Under the pieces are notes generated by a model that saw only the letters and a list, made by a program, of their open reading frames with translations, ran no database searches and was not told where the DNA came from. The position numbers and the translations under genes were made by a program. From positions 3,410,001 to 3,474,000 of the forward strand of contig NC_018020.1 of NCBI RefSeq assembly GCF_000266885.1: a stretch of 64,000 nucleotides of DNA, in the 5' to 3' direction. Positions 16,180-25,081 of this stretch are shown here, in pieces (position 1 is the first letter of the stretch; every line of letters starts with the position of its first letter). Origin of the DNA: Turneriella parva DSM 21527 (GTDB lineage Bacteria > Spirochaetota > Leptospiria > Turneriellales > Turneriellaceae).

Positions 16180-17637
16180 TTAAATCGAGACCTTATTTCT
16201 CCCTGTTCTCTTACTCTTATACAGCGCCTTATCAGCCCGGTCGAGAAACTTTTCCAGTGGGCTGCGGTTTGTGGCGTAACTGACGCCGACTGAGGCAGTC
16301 ACCTTAAGTTTACCGGTCGCCGTTTCGAAAGGCAGGCTGTCGACCGCGACGCGCACGCGCTCGGCAAGCAGAATGGCGTTTTCCCGATGCACCTGCGGTA
16401 TAAAGATGGCAAATTCTTCGCCGCCGATGCGTCCGAAAATTTCGCTTTCGCGCAAGACGCCGCGAATGCGCTGCACGGTTTCGCGCAGCACCTCGTCGCC
16501 GACGGCATGGCCGTGCTCGTCGTTGATCTTTTTGAAATGGTCGATATCCATCAGTAGCACCGAATGATGGTCGCCTGCTGACGCTTTCGCAAGTTCAATT
16601 TCGGCCAGGCGCTCGAAGCCGCGACGGTTCAGAATCTGCGTGAGCGGGTCTGTTTCGGCGACGTCGTTGAGTTTTTCGATCTCTTGTTCGACGGGTCTTA
16701 AAAATATGTAATTGCCGGCGACGTAGGCGAGCAAGAAAGTCGCAACCAGCGACAGGCAGAGCCCGAGAATCAGCGTGATCGCGTTGTGGTAGGCGTCGCG
16801 GTAGATTGCTGATTCCAGAAACCGCAGCGAAATATACATCGCCGCGCGATCTTCTGATTCAATACGCTGAAAGGTATAGACATAGCGTTTATCCGATTCG
16901 CGCACCCTCGCCGGTGAAATGGATTCACCGGCATTTTTGATGTGCTGCCAGATTTTTTCATTCGGGTATGGTTTGCCCATCAGCGAAGGTTCATTGTCGA
17001 GCTTCAGCGGATGTTGAAAAAGCACGACGCCTTTTGTGTCGAGCGCAGTAATCACTGATTTTTCGGGCAGGGTATATTCGGCGAACACGTCTTCGAGCCA
17101 TTCGACACTGACTGAAAGGTAGAGCACCGAGGCGAGTTCGCCGTCGCTGTTAATGATCGGCATGGCGGCGATGATACCGGGCTTGCCGCTGATCTTGCCG
17201 AATTGCAGTCCGCCGATCTGCGGCGAACGGGTTTGCACGACGAGTTGAAACCATTCGCGTTCTGCGACATTCACTTTGGCTTTGTGCGCCAGCCCCGAGC
17301 AGACGATGTCTCCATTGGGCCGAACTACGCCGGCATTGTCATAAACCGGATTGCTGGCAATAAACCGGGACATAAATGCAGGACAATCTTTGCCCGCATT
17401 GCGTACTTCGGGCAGCAACACCAGAATGCGCATGGACTGCATCGTCTGCGCAATGAGCTCATCTTGTTTTTCGGCAATGTGCGAAAGCAGCGATTTCGCG
17501 CGGTCGACTGCATCGAGTTTAGCCTGCTGAAACGAGCGGTAGGTAATAAAAAGCGCCGAGGCGAGTATCGGCATCACGGCGACAAAAATCACCGAAGCCA
17601 GCAAAAGCTTACGTTTGAGTAAATCGGGAATGCGCAT
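16180..17637 (-). CDS. Membrane diguanylate cyclase with periplasmic Cache-like sensor
   Basis: 485 residues. TM1 (about 11-33), a periplasmic sensor region of some 240 residues of Cache type (VFAEYTLPEKSVITALDTKGVVLFQHP), TM2 (about 286-312), then a GGDEF domain starting DPLTQILNRRGFERL. The active-site loop is GRIGGEEF (GGEEF, residues 405-409) and metal-binding DIDHFKKIND is present, so c-di-GMP synthesis is expected. The I-site position reads RESE (396-399) where the inhibitory consensus is RxxD, so product inhibition may be weakened. It is divergent from the downstream hydrolase gene. Confidence 0.9.
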   Translation of the reverse strand: MRIPDLLKRKLLLASVIFVAVMPILASALFITYRSFQQAKLDAVDRAKSLLSHIAEKQDELIAQTMQSMRILVLLPEVRNAGKDCPAFMSRFIASNPVYDNAGVVRPNGDIVCSGLAHKAKVNVAEREWFQLVVQTRSPQIGGLQFGKISGKPGIIAAMPIINSDGELASVLYLSVSVEWLEDVFAEYTLPEKSVITALDTKGVVLFQHPLKLDNEPSLMGKPYPNEKIWQHIKNAGESISPARVRESDKRYVYTFQRIESEDRAAMYISLRFLESAIYRDAYHNAITLILGLCLSLVATFLLAYVAGNYIFLRPVEQEIEKLNDVAETDPLTQILNRRGFERLAEIELAKASAGDHHSVLLMDIDHFKKINDEHGHAVGDEVLRETVQRIRGVLRESEIFGRIGGEEFAIFIPQVHRENAILLAERVRVAVDSLPFETATGKLKVTASVGVSYATNRSPLEKFLDRADKALYKSKRTGRNKVSI

Positions 17638-17719
17638 GCCGGCCGCGTGCAGAAAAAAAGGTCGAGAGGCACCTTCAAGTAATTCTTGACGAACAGATAA
17701 TGTACTGAAGACAAACTGA

Positions 17720-18622
17720 ATGTACAGCTTTGAACGCTATCCGGTACCGAAGGGGTATTTCACCGCCCGAGACGGTGTTCAGCTGCCCTGGTTTGAGTAC
17801 GGCAATCTCAAAGCCTCGCACACGATATTGTTTCTGAATGGCTTCACGTGTAACCAGTACAATATTGCCAAGGTTGTCGCCACATTGGGTGTCGACTATC
17901 GAATCGTGACATTCGACTATCGCGGTCAGGGGCTCGCCTACCGCGAACGTTACAAGAAAGTCTCGATCGACGCAGTGCTCGACGACATCGACGCGTTGCA
18001 CGAGCATATAGGCAGAATTCCGGTGCTGCTCTTCGGTTACAGCATGGGCTGCCAGCTCGCCGTCGAATGGAATTACCGCGACAACACGCGCGTCATCGGC
18101 CTCGTGCTGCTTTTAGGTATCTATGGAAACATCTTCGACTCTTTTCTGAACACGAAAATCTTCGCACCGATGCTGAATGCTACCTACCATGCATTCCCTT
18201 TTCTGAAGCCGATACTCAAGCGCACCTGGCGCACGGCGCACCGCCTGCCCTTTGCGATACGCCTCGCTCTCGGCAAGGGCACTCTGCTGAACCCCGACCG
18301 CGTGAACGAAGCCGAACTGCGGCCGTTTCTCGACCAGCTTGCAGAGCTCGATTTTGAATACATTTTGCATATGTCGCACGCCATTCACCACCACACGAAT
18401 GAAGGCCAGTTCGATCGCATCAAGGCGCCTTGCCTCATAATTTCCGGCGAAGCCGACCTCTTCGCGCTGCCGCAACATTCAGAACGCGTTCACCAGGCAG
18501 TCGCCGCGTCATGGTATTTCTCGATACCGGCCGGCACGCACAATGCAGTGCTTGAGCATTCTGAAGAGATTACGAGTTGGATAGCCGAGTTTTTACGCGA
18601 AAAGAATCTGGCTGCCGGGTGA
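17720..18622 (+). CDS. Alpha/beta hydrolase
   Basis: 300 residues, no signal peptide. Hydrolase hallmarks are FLNGFTCNQYN (oxyanion region), the nucleophile elbow GYSMG (Ser about 107), the acid in GEADLFALP and the catalytic His in GTHNAVLEH near the C-terminus. FDYRGQGLAYRE is typical of the MhpC/monoglyceride-lipase-like group. It is probably a cytoplasmic esterase or lipase; the substrate cannot be told. It converges with the CNNM-like gene, with only 16 bp between. Confidence 0.8.
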   Translation: MYSFERYPVPKGYFTARDGVQLPWFEYGNLKASHTILFLNGFTCNQYNIAKVVATLGVDYRIVTFDYRGQGLAYRERYKKVSIDAVLDDIDALHEHIGRIPVLLFGYSMGCQLAVEWNYRDNTRVIGLVLLLGIYGNIFDSFLNTKIFAPMLNATYHAFPFLKPILKRTWRTAHRLPFAIRLALGKGTLLNPDRVNEAELRPFLDQLAELDFEYILHMSHAIHHHTNEGQFDRIKAPCLIISGEADLFALPQHSERVHQAVAASWYFSIPAGTHNAVLEHSEEITSWIAEFLREKNLAAG

Positions 18623-18638
18623 GCGGCCATGCCTATTA

Positions 18639-19835
18639 TTACTGGCGCGCAAATGCACGTCTGGGCTTAAAATGCACACGACGCACGGCACGGCGTGATG
18701 CTTCGAGAATGGTGAATTTGCCGGGTGTGAGATCGAGCTCCTCACCTTTGAGGGGTATTCTGCCGCAGGCTGCGAGCAGATAACCTGCAAGAGTTTCGAA
18801 GTTTTCTTTTTGAATCGAGGCGTTGAATGCTTTGCTGAAATCGTCGATGTCCATAAGGCAGTCGACGGTAAAGCCCCCGGCTTCTGCAGCTTCCATATAA
18901 TGCGTCTCGAGCTTCTGGTCATGGCTGAAAATATCACCCACAAGTTCTTCGGCGAGATTTTCTTCTGTTACCATGCCGAGAATGAGACCATATTCATTTA
19001 CGACGAATACCATAGCTTCGCCGAGCTGCCGCATCTCTGAATGCAACTGCTCGACTTTGAGAGAATACGGAAAAAAATGCGCGGGCCGCATCACCTGCTT
19101 CACGCGCATGCTGCCGGTCTTGTCGAGCAGGTCGCGCAGGTCGATGTACCCTGCAATCTCTGCCGGTATCGTTTCGTAGACCGGGTAGCGCGAATAAGAA
19201 CTTTTTTCAAGCCCCTCGGCGCATTCGGCAAGTGTCGCGCTCGCGGGCAGCGAATAGAGTTCGCTCATCGGCGTCATGATCTCGCGAATCGTCGTGCTTG
19301 AATACGTCGCGAGCGACTCGGTGAGCGGCAATTTGCTTTCACCCGTATGCTCTGATATAAAGCGAAACACTTCGAGGCGGGCGTCATCGTGCTTTTCAGT
19401 GCCGACTTTGCCAATGAGGCGTGAAATCTTGAGAAAGACATAGCTCAGCGGTAACAGCAGGTAGTAGAACATCCAGATAATAAAGTAGGATTTCTCAAGC
19501 AAGAGCAGGTTCTTGCGCCGTCCGATGGCTTTCGGCAATGCTTCTGAAAGCAGAAAGAACAGCGCAAGCTCCATCAAAAAAACAAGAGCCTTGTACTGCC
19601 ATTCGCGTTCAGGTGGCAGCAACGAATCGAGCGCGAGCGTACCGATGACTATCGCAAGATTATTGCCCGTGAGCAGCATCGCGATAATGTCATTCTTCTG
19701 CAAGAACAGCTTTTCGAGGCGCGCGCGGTTGCCCCGCGTGACATTCAGTGCCGACAAGCTGAAGAAAGCCACTTCGGTCGCGGCGAAAAAAGCGGCAACA
19801 ATCAGGCAGGCGATAAAGATGGCGATGCTAAGCAT
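18639..19835 (-). CDS. CNNM/CorC-like membrane protein with CBS domains
   Basis: 398 residues. An N-terminal DUF21/CNNM membrane domain (FFAATEVAFFSLSALNVTRGNRARLEKLF, about 1-170, several helices) is followed by a CBS pair (IREIMTPMSELYSLP, VFVVNEYGLILGMVTEENLAEELVGDI) and a CorC-type C-terminal domain (GEELDLTPGKFTILEASRRAVRRVH). The family is implicated in Mg2+ or cation transport and was once called hemolysin-like. It overlaps the upstream paralogue by 8 bp. Confidence 0.85.
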   Translation of the reverse strand: MLSIAIFIACLIVAAFFAATEVAFFSLSALNVTRGNRARLEKLFLQKNDIIAMLLTGNNLAIVIGTLALDSLLPPEREWQYKALVFLMELALFFLLSEALPKAIGRRKNLLLLEKSYFIIWMFYYLLLPLSYVFLKISRLIGKVGTEKHDDARLEVFRFISEHTGESKLPLTESLATYSSTTIREIMTPMSELYSLPASATLAECAEGLEKSSYSRYPVYETIPAEIAGYIDLRDLLDKTGSMRVKQVMRPAHFFPYSLKVEQLHSEMRQLGEAMVFVVNEYGLILGMVTEENLAEELVGDIFSHDQKLETHYMEAAEAGGFTVDCLMDIDDFSKAFNASIQKENFETLAGYLLAACGRIPLKGEELDLTPGKFTILEASRRAVRRVHFKPRRAFARQ

Positions 19836-21060
19836 TCTTTTTTACTACCAATACGAAGTCGCGAATACGGTGCTCTTCGACGCGAAATGACTTAAAGATG
19901 AGTGAGCCGATCTCGACTTCTTTATCGCCATGAGGGAAACCATCGAGCCGCTCGAGAATGAAGCCTCCGATTGTTTCACTGATTTCAGCGTTGAGGTTCG
20001 AACGAAAAATTTCATTGAACCGGTCGAGCGGCATCTGCGCCGAAACCCGGTAGCGGCGCGAATCAAGCTGCGTCAGGTACTGATCTTTGGGTGTCGCGGT
20101 AAAACTCGCGCCCAGAATGTGGTTGATAATGCCGCGCAGCGTCACAGCACCGATGAACGCGCCCGCTTCATCGACGACAACGGCGAGGTCGCGACGGTTT
20201 TGCATAAGCGCCGAAAGAGCCTCGCTCAGCGAGAATGATGCCGGCAAAAACTCGACTGGATGCATTTTGTCGCTGAGGTCTTTCTTGCGGGCGAGCAGCA
20301 GCTGTACAACCCCGCGCAGGTATACCACACCTTCTATCTCTACCGAGTTCTTGCGGTAGATGACGGCAAAATTATGCGGTGAACCGATAAAGGCCTTTCG
20401 TGCCTGCACGACGCTCGTGCCTTCGGGCAACATCAGCGCCTGCGAACGCGGAATCATCGCCGAGTAGATGTCGTTATGGTAAAACGCGATCGAGCGCGAG
20501 AGCATCAGCATCTCTTCTGCCCGCAAAAGGCCGTGGTCTTCGGCGAACCTGACCGCTTCGACGAGCTCGCTTTCGCTGAGTGTGCTCTTCACCGGCTTCA
20601 AGGGTTTCACCAACGCCGCCGTCAGCCTGTCGAAGGGTATCGTGACCCGCCCCGTGAAACGAAACCAGACCCTGAGCGGCAGGTGCAAAATTCTCACCCA
20701 GGTATCCTTAAAGATGAGGGCGATGATCTTGGGTATGACTTCGCCGAACGTGAGCACGTAGAGTGTGATCACGAGCGACAGCACAATCTCGCGGTGCGCA
20801 AAATTGCCGAATTCCGCGGTTATGATCGTCTCCGCAAGATTCGTCATGGCAATGTTGACGATCAGGTTGCCGAGCAAGAGGCCGGTAATGATGCGTTCGG
20901 GGCGCTTGAGCCACGCGATAATATTCTTTCGCAGCTTATGGTGAAACCGTTCGCCACCGATGCGCTGCAGACGGCCGATATCCTGAGAGAAGATGGCGGC
21001 TTCGCTGCCCGAATAAAAGGCGCTGAGCAGCGTGAGCACGATGATCAGCAGCGCGAACAT
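19828..21060 (-). CDS. CNNM/CorC-like membrane protein, tandem paralogue
   Basis: 410 residues with the same architecture as its downstream neighbour: CNNM membrane domain (FYSGSEAAIFSQD, LLLGNLIVNIAMTN, TFGEVIPKIIAL), CBS pair (YSAMIPRSQALMLPEG; LAVVVDEAGAFIGAVTLRGIINHILG) and CorC-type tail. Sequence identity to the neighbour is low, so the duplication is old. Possibly they work as a heteromeric ion transporter; that is inference. Confidence 0.85.
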   Translation of the reverse strand: MFALLIIVLTLLSAFYSGSEAAIFSQDIGRLQRIGGERFHHKLRKNIIAWLKRPERIITGLLLGNLIVNIAMTNLAETIITAEFGNFAHREIVLSLVITLYVLTFGEVIPKIIALIFKDTWVRILHLPLRVWFRFTGRVTIPFDRLTAALVKPLKPVKSTLSESELVEAVRFAEDHGLLRAEEMLMLSRSIAFYHNDIYSAMIPRSQALMLPEGTSVVQARKAFIGSPHNFAVIYRKNSVEIEGVVYLRGVVQLLLARKKDLSDKMHPVEFLPASFSLSEALSALMQNRRDLAVVVDEAGAFIGAVTLRGIINHILGASFTATPKDQYLTQLDSRRYRVSAQMPLDRFNEIFRSNLNAEISETIGGFILERLDGFPHGDKEVEIGSLIFKSFRVEEHRIRDFVLVVKKNA

Positions 21061-21061
21061 G

Positions 21062-21496
21062 CTAATATCGCAGATCGCGCAGCGCTGCTTCGTTGATGGC
21101 CGCGAGCTCTGCGACGAATGAATCGCGAATTTTGCGAATCTTGCGCAACGTCACGGGTTTGGGCAAGCCCGCTCCGTTTGCCCCTCTGGGCAACTCGCCT
21201 TCGGCGAGGCGGGTTATCGCCTTCATTTTTACCTGATACGTGATGCCCTGCTGCAATGAATCGCGCAGGCGATCGTTATCATAGTCCCACCTGTCTTGGC
21301 GGTAGCGCAAAAAAAGTATTGAACCATCGGCATCGTAAAAGACCAGATAGTCGTTATCGGTCGCCATGAATTTCAAAAAGAGCGCTGCTGCGTTACTCTG
21401 TTCGGCCGCGGCTTTTTCGAGTGTCACATCACCGGGAGCGAAAAATGCGCCGAGGCCGGTGAAACTCAAAAAAAAACCGAGCAGCAGAATGCGCAC
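21062..21496 (-). CDS. Small secreted protein of unknown function
   Basis: 144 residues with an N-terminal hydrophobic signal (MRILLLGFFLSFTGLGAFFAPG), then a polar domain with FLKFMATDNDYLVFYDADGSILFLRYRQD. No family recognised. It starts on the stop base of the HEAT-repeat gene and ends 1 bp before the CNNM gene start, so it is co-transcribed. Confidence 0.65.
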   Translation of the reverse strand: MRILLLGFFLSFTGLGAFFAPGDVTLEKAAAEQSNAAALFLKFMATDNDYLVFYDADGSILFLRYRQDRWDYDNDRLRDSLQQGITYQVKMKAITRLAEGELPRGANGAGLPKPVTLRKIRKIRDSFVAELAAINEAALRDLRY

Positions 21497-22719
21497 TACT
21501 TTTCCTTTTCGGTTTCGGGTGTTGAGGTCGGCACGGACTTATCGCCGTCGAGCAGCGCGAGCGCCTTTTTTGCTTCTTTCTGAACCTTCATCGATGGGTC
21601 GAACTTTGATTTATATTCGAGCAGCTCGCGCGATTCGGCAATTTTCAGCTGGCCGATCTGGTGAATAGCGCGCACGCGCACCAACTCGTCGTCGTCTCGC
21701 GCCATCGCATACAGAATTTCACGCACCTCGTTGTCTTTGAGCAGAATTAGGCTTGCGATGATCTGCATACGAAAGCGGGTATATCGCTTTTTTTCATCAG
21801 AGCTCTTGAGTTCTTCTATTTTCGTAAGTGTTTCTTTGAGAATGGGCTTTGCTTCAGCAATTTCCGCTTTGCCGAGAGCATAAGCCGCCGAACCGCGTAC
21901 GGTCAGCGGCTCGGCTTCGTCTTTATAGAGTTTCAGAACCTGCGATTTGGTGGTTTCGCTCCAGGGTTTGGTTTCACCGAGGTATTTCAGAATACCGCTG
22001 CGGTAATCGGCATAGGTGTCAGCGGCGTTGAGTTTCTCCATCAGAAACGGCTGTAGCGAGCTGTCTTTGTAGATTGTCAGCAAATGGACTGCGTCAGGTA
22101 AACGGTTACCGGGCTTTGAGAAATCCTGCTCTTTGATTTCTTTAATGATTGCTGGCAGCGCCGATGCGGGTTTCTTTTTCGCGAGCGCCCCGACAGTTGA
22201 GAAGAAGAGCTGCTCGTTATTCTTGTCGCCGAGAAAGCGCGTGAGCTCTTCGTCGAGGTCGTTAAACGGGGCGCCGCCGATAAATTCGGCCATCTTGCGC
22301 AGCACGAGAGGGTCAGGCGATGAGCAGGTTTTTTTGAGCTCTGGCAGAAGCGATTTCTGTTCGGCAGTGTTTAAGCGCGTCAGCGTATTCAGCGCATCGC
22401 GCACCTGCTGCGAGTTGCCAAATTTCAGCGCCTCGCGAATGCGCAATAGAAGCGCGTCATGGTTCACGGTCTGGTTTCCAGCTGCCGGGGCTGGCGCAGA
22501 TGCACCAGGCGATTGCGGCTGTGCAGCACCGGGGCTCTCAGCCTTCTTTGCAGGTTCTGCGGCAGGTTTAGCCGAAGGGGCGGCCTGGCCGGCAACAGAG
22601 GGCGCAGTGGGCACACTGGCAGGGACCGGCGCGGCAGTTGCTTTCTTTTTTGCAGCAGCCGGCCCGACGACGAGCACGACTGCCAGCAGACCTATGAGGG
22701 TTCTATTTGCCAGTTTGAT
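21496..22719 (-). CDS. Secreted HEAT-repeat protein with Ala/Pro-rich linker
   Basis: About 408 residues. A signal-like helix (LANRTLIGLLAVVLVVGPAAA) is followed by an A/P/K-rich stretch of about 80 residues and then HEAT-like helical repeats. Each is around 35 residues, for example PLTVRGSAAYALGKAEIAEAKPIL and ELVRVRAIHQIGQLKIAESRELL. Likely periplasmic scaffold. There is no ATG, GTG or TTG near the signal. The nearest good spacing is GGAG seven bases before an ATC at 22719, overlapping hisE by 17 bp. The nearest in-frame ATG upstream (22812) would lie deep inside hisE. The start is therefore uncertain. Confidence 0.7.
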   Translation of the reverse strand: MKLANRTLIGLLAVVLVVGPAAAKKKATAAPVPASVPTAPSVAGQAAPSAKPAAEPAKKAESPGAAQPQSPGASAPAPAAGNQTVNHDALLLRIREALKFGNSQQVRDALNTLTRLNTAEQKSLLPELKKTCSSPDPLVLRKMAEFIGGAPFNDLDEELTRFLGDKNNEQLFFSTVGALAKKKPASALPAIIKEIKEQDFSKPGNRLPDAVHLLTIYKDSSLQPFLMEKLNAADTYADYRSGILKYLGETKPWSETTKSQVLKLYKDEAEPLTVRGSAAYALGKAEIAEAKPILKETLTKIEELKSSDEKKRYTRFRMQIIASLILLKDNEVREILYAMARDDDELVRVRAIHQIGQLKIAESRELLEYKSKFDPSMKVQKEAKKALALLDGDKSVPTSTPETEKEK

Positions 22720-23053
22720 GGCGCCGCTCCAGTTCGGCAATGATATCGCCGAGCGACCAGCCCTGTGCGACGAGCGACACCAAAAAGTGATAAAGTAAGT
22801 CAGCGCCTTCATAGATTGCCCTTTGTTTATCGGCATTTTGCGACTCGGAGTCGCTAATTTTGCCGTCGCCATGGAGGGCGTTACTTGCGGCAATTTGGGC
22901 ATCTAATATATACTCAATTGCCTCTTCACCGACTTTCTGCAGAATCTTCTGCGGCCCTGATTCGAAGAGTTTGGTGGTGTAAGAACCCGCCGGACGCTCG
23001 TCAAAACGCTGTTTGAGCAGATTTTCGAGCGATTCGAGAAATTGGGTATTCAT
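22703..23053 (-). CDS. hisE: Phosphoribosyl-ATP pyrophosphatase
   Basis: 116 residues, full length for HisE. It converts phosphoribosyl-ATP to phosphoribosyl-AMP in histidine synthesis. Visible family motifs are GSYTTKLFESG, QKVGEEAIEYIL (metal-binding E residues) and EGADLLYHFLVSLVAQGWSLGDI. No other his gene is in the window, so it is embedded in a lipid-transport operon. Confidence 0.93.
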   Translation of the reverse strand: MNTQFLESLENLLKQRFDERPAGSYTTKLFESGPQKILQKVGEEAIEYILDAQIAASNALHGDGKISDSESQNADKQRAIYEGADLLYHFLVSLVAQGWSLGDIIAELERRHQTGK

Positions 23054-23068
23054 GCCAGTGCCGTTCCG

Positions 23069-23503
23069 CTACTTCTTGTCGTAGATGAATTTGCCGATCA
23101 TTTCTTCGAGATCGACGACCGACTCGGTCTCGCTGATCTCTTGGCCGTTCGTGAGCACCGCGTCGTCGGCGCCGGGAGTAATCTTCACAAATTTTTCTCC
23201 GATCAGCCCGCGGGTTCTGATCGCCGCTATTGAATCGGCGGGGATTCCCACATGTTTATCGATGCGCAAGACCAGACGCGCACGGTTCTCTTTGAGCACG
23301 ATGTCGGTCGCATTGCCGATCTGTACACCCGCAATTTCTACCGTGGCGCCCGGCTTCAGGCCCGAGGTGGATTGAAAATCGGCATAGAGCACATACCTGC
23401 TATCGCCAAATATCCGCAGCCCCCCAATCGAGAGCGCAACGTAGGCGAAACAGAAAAGCCCAAACGCCAGAAAGAGCCCCGTGTAGAATTCAGTACGTTT
23501 CAT
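23069..23503 (-). CDS. mlaD: MlaD-like MCE-domain lipid transport protein
   Basis: 144 residues from MKRTEFYTG, chosen because AGAGGAAAT lies just upstream. One N-terminal TM helix (about 8-28) is followed by an MCE domain (VLYADFQSTSGLKPGATVEIAGVQIGNATDI ... IRTRGLIGEKFVKITPG). In the Mla system the MCE protein is the periplasmic ring that passes phospholipids between outer and inner membranes. It is encoded just downstream of mlaE and mlaF. Confidence 0.9.
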   Translation of the reverse strand: MKRTEFYTGLFLAFGLFCFAYVALSIGGLRIFGDSRYVLYADFQSTSGLKPGATVEIAGVQIGNATDIVLKENRARLVLRIDKHVGIPADSIAAIRTRGLIGEKFVKITPGADDAVLTNGQEISETESVVDLEEMIGKFIYDKK

Positions 23504-23531
23504 ATTTCCTCTCAAAGTACATTTAAAGATA

Positions 23532-24272
23532 TCATGCGGATAAAATTCTCTTCAGCCAGCCGCCCGCTTTGCCGACTTTGCCCGCGTCAACCACCGTTTC
23601 GATTTTGCCGCCGTGCATCACAGCGATGCGGTGCCCTGCGCGAAAAATACGCGGAATGTCATGGCTGACAATCAAAGCTGTATACTTGAGCCTTGCCTGC
23701 ATCTCATTAAAAAGATCGTAAATACTTTCGCAGGTTTCGGGGTCAAGGCCTGTAGTCGGTTCGTCGAACAGCATAATCTGCGGTTCGAGCTGTAACGCAC
23801 GGGCGAGCGCCACGCGGCGCTGCATACCGCCCGAAAGCTCTGCCGGCATCTTGTGGCGCGCGTCGCTGAGCCGCATTTCTGCGAGCGAAGCCATGACCTT
23901 ATCTTCAATTTCAGCAGCTGTCATTTTGGTTTTTTCGCGCAGCGGCAGGGCGACATTTCCGAAAACGCTCAGTGAATCGAAGAGCGCAGCGCCCTGAAAC
24001 ACGACACCATAGCGCGAGCGCACTTTTTTCATTTCAGATTCGCTGACGCTGAGTATACTTCTGCCCTCGACGATGACTTCGCCCTCATCGGGGCGTATAA
24101 ACCCGAGAATATATTTCAGCATCACGCTCTTGCCGGCCCCGCTCGAGCCGACTACGACTGTCGTCTTGCCCTGTTCGAGCGCAAAGTCGAGATTGCGGTG
24201 CACGACCTGACCACCGAGTGCTTTGGTGATTCCCTTCAGTTCGATAGCGTACGCGGGTTGCTGTTTCGCCAT
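23532..24272 (-). CDS. mlaF: MlaF-like ABC transporter ATPase
   Basis: 246 residues. Walker A VGSSGAGKS, signature LSGGMQRRVALARAL, Walker B IMLFDEPTTGLDP and the H-loop IVSHD are all present. It powers MCE-type phospholipid transport together with MlaE. Its start overlaps the mlaE stop by one base. Confidence 0.93.
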   Translation of the reverse strand: MAKQQPAYAIELKGITKALGGQVVHRNLDFALEQGKTTVVVGSSGAGKSVMLKYILGFIRPDEGEVIVEGRSILSVSESEMKKVRSRYGVVFQGAALFDSLSVFGNVALPLREKTKMTAAEIEDKVMASLAEMRLSDARHKMPAELSGGMQRRVALARALQLEPQIMLFDEPTTGLDPETCESIYDLFNEMQARLKYTALIVSHDIPRIFRAGHRIAVMHGGKIETVVDAGKVGKAGGWLKRILSA

Positions 24273-25039
24273 CAGATGAGCACCGCCGTCAAAAGATAGT
24301 CGATGAGCAGAACACCAACCGATGAAATCACGACCGCAAAGGTGGTCGTGCGCGAGAGCGCGAGAGCCCCCCTGCCCGCATATTCATGTACATAGAGCCC
24401 GCGAAACGCGCAAACCGCCACAACATACAGCGCGAAGACCACAGATTTGACGAATGCCATACGCACCGTCGCGTAGTCGACCACATCGCGCATGCTCTGG
24501 TAATAATCACCGGGGCTGACGCCCAAAATCAGGCACCCTGATACATAACCACCGATAATGCCGCTGGCGGCAAAAATGAATACCAGCAGTGGCATCGCGA
24601 CAAGCGCCGCGACAATCTTGGGGGATATCAAATAGTTATAGACATCGATCGCCAGACACTCCAGCGCCTCGATCTGTTCTGAAAGCCGCATGACGCCGAT
24701 CTCGGCGCAGAGGGCTGAGCCGGCACGGCCGACAATGAGCAACGCCGTCAGAACCGGTGCAAGTTCTGCCAGCAGGCTCTTGGCAATCAGTGAACCGAGA
24801 AAGCCATCGGCGCCAAAGCGCTTGAGGGTGTGGTAACCCTGCAGGCCCAGAACCATGCCGGTAAAGCAGCCGGTGAAAAGCACGATCGCGACAGATTGCC
24901 AGCCAATCGTATAGATTTCAAACGATATTTTTTGCGGACGAAATGGGCGCTGAAAGATACCGCGAAAAGAGCGCACGACGAAGATCGCGACAGAACCGGC
25001 CTCGACAAGCGTACCGGTGATGATATTGAGCGGCTGCAA
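24272..25039 (-). CDS. mlaE: MlaE-like ABC transporter permease
   Basis: 255 residues with five or so TM helices. Family features: FTGCFTGMVLGLQGYHTLKRFGA near residues 56-78, LAPVLTALLIVGRAGSALCAEIGVMRLSEQIEALE and the C-terminal VVISSVGVLLIDYLLTAVLI. It is the inner-membrane component of the Mla/MCE lipid transporter. It is downstream of the acyltransferase fusion gene, linking lipid synthesis and transport. Confidence 0.93.
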   Translation of the reverse strand: MQPLNIITGTLVEAGSVAIFVVRSFRGIFQRPFRPQKISFEIYTIGWQSVAIVLFTGCFTGMVLGLQGYHTLKRFGADGFLGSLIAKSLLAELAPVLTALLIVGRAGSALCAEIGVMRLSEQIEALECLAIDVYNYLISPKIVAALVAMPLLVFIFAASGIIGGYVSGCLILGVSPGDYYQSMRDVVDYATVRMAFVKSVVFALYVVAVCAFRGLYVHEYAGRGALALSRTTTFAVVISSVGVLLIDYLLTAVLI

Positions 25040-25081
25040 CGTCGGTAGCAGGCTAATCGCGCTTTCGGGCGAAAAGCCTTT

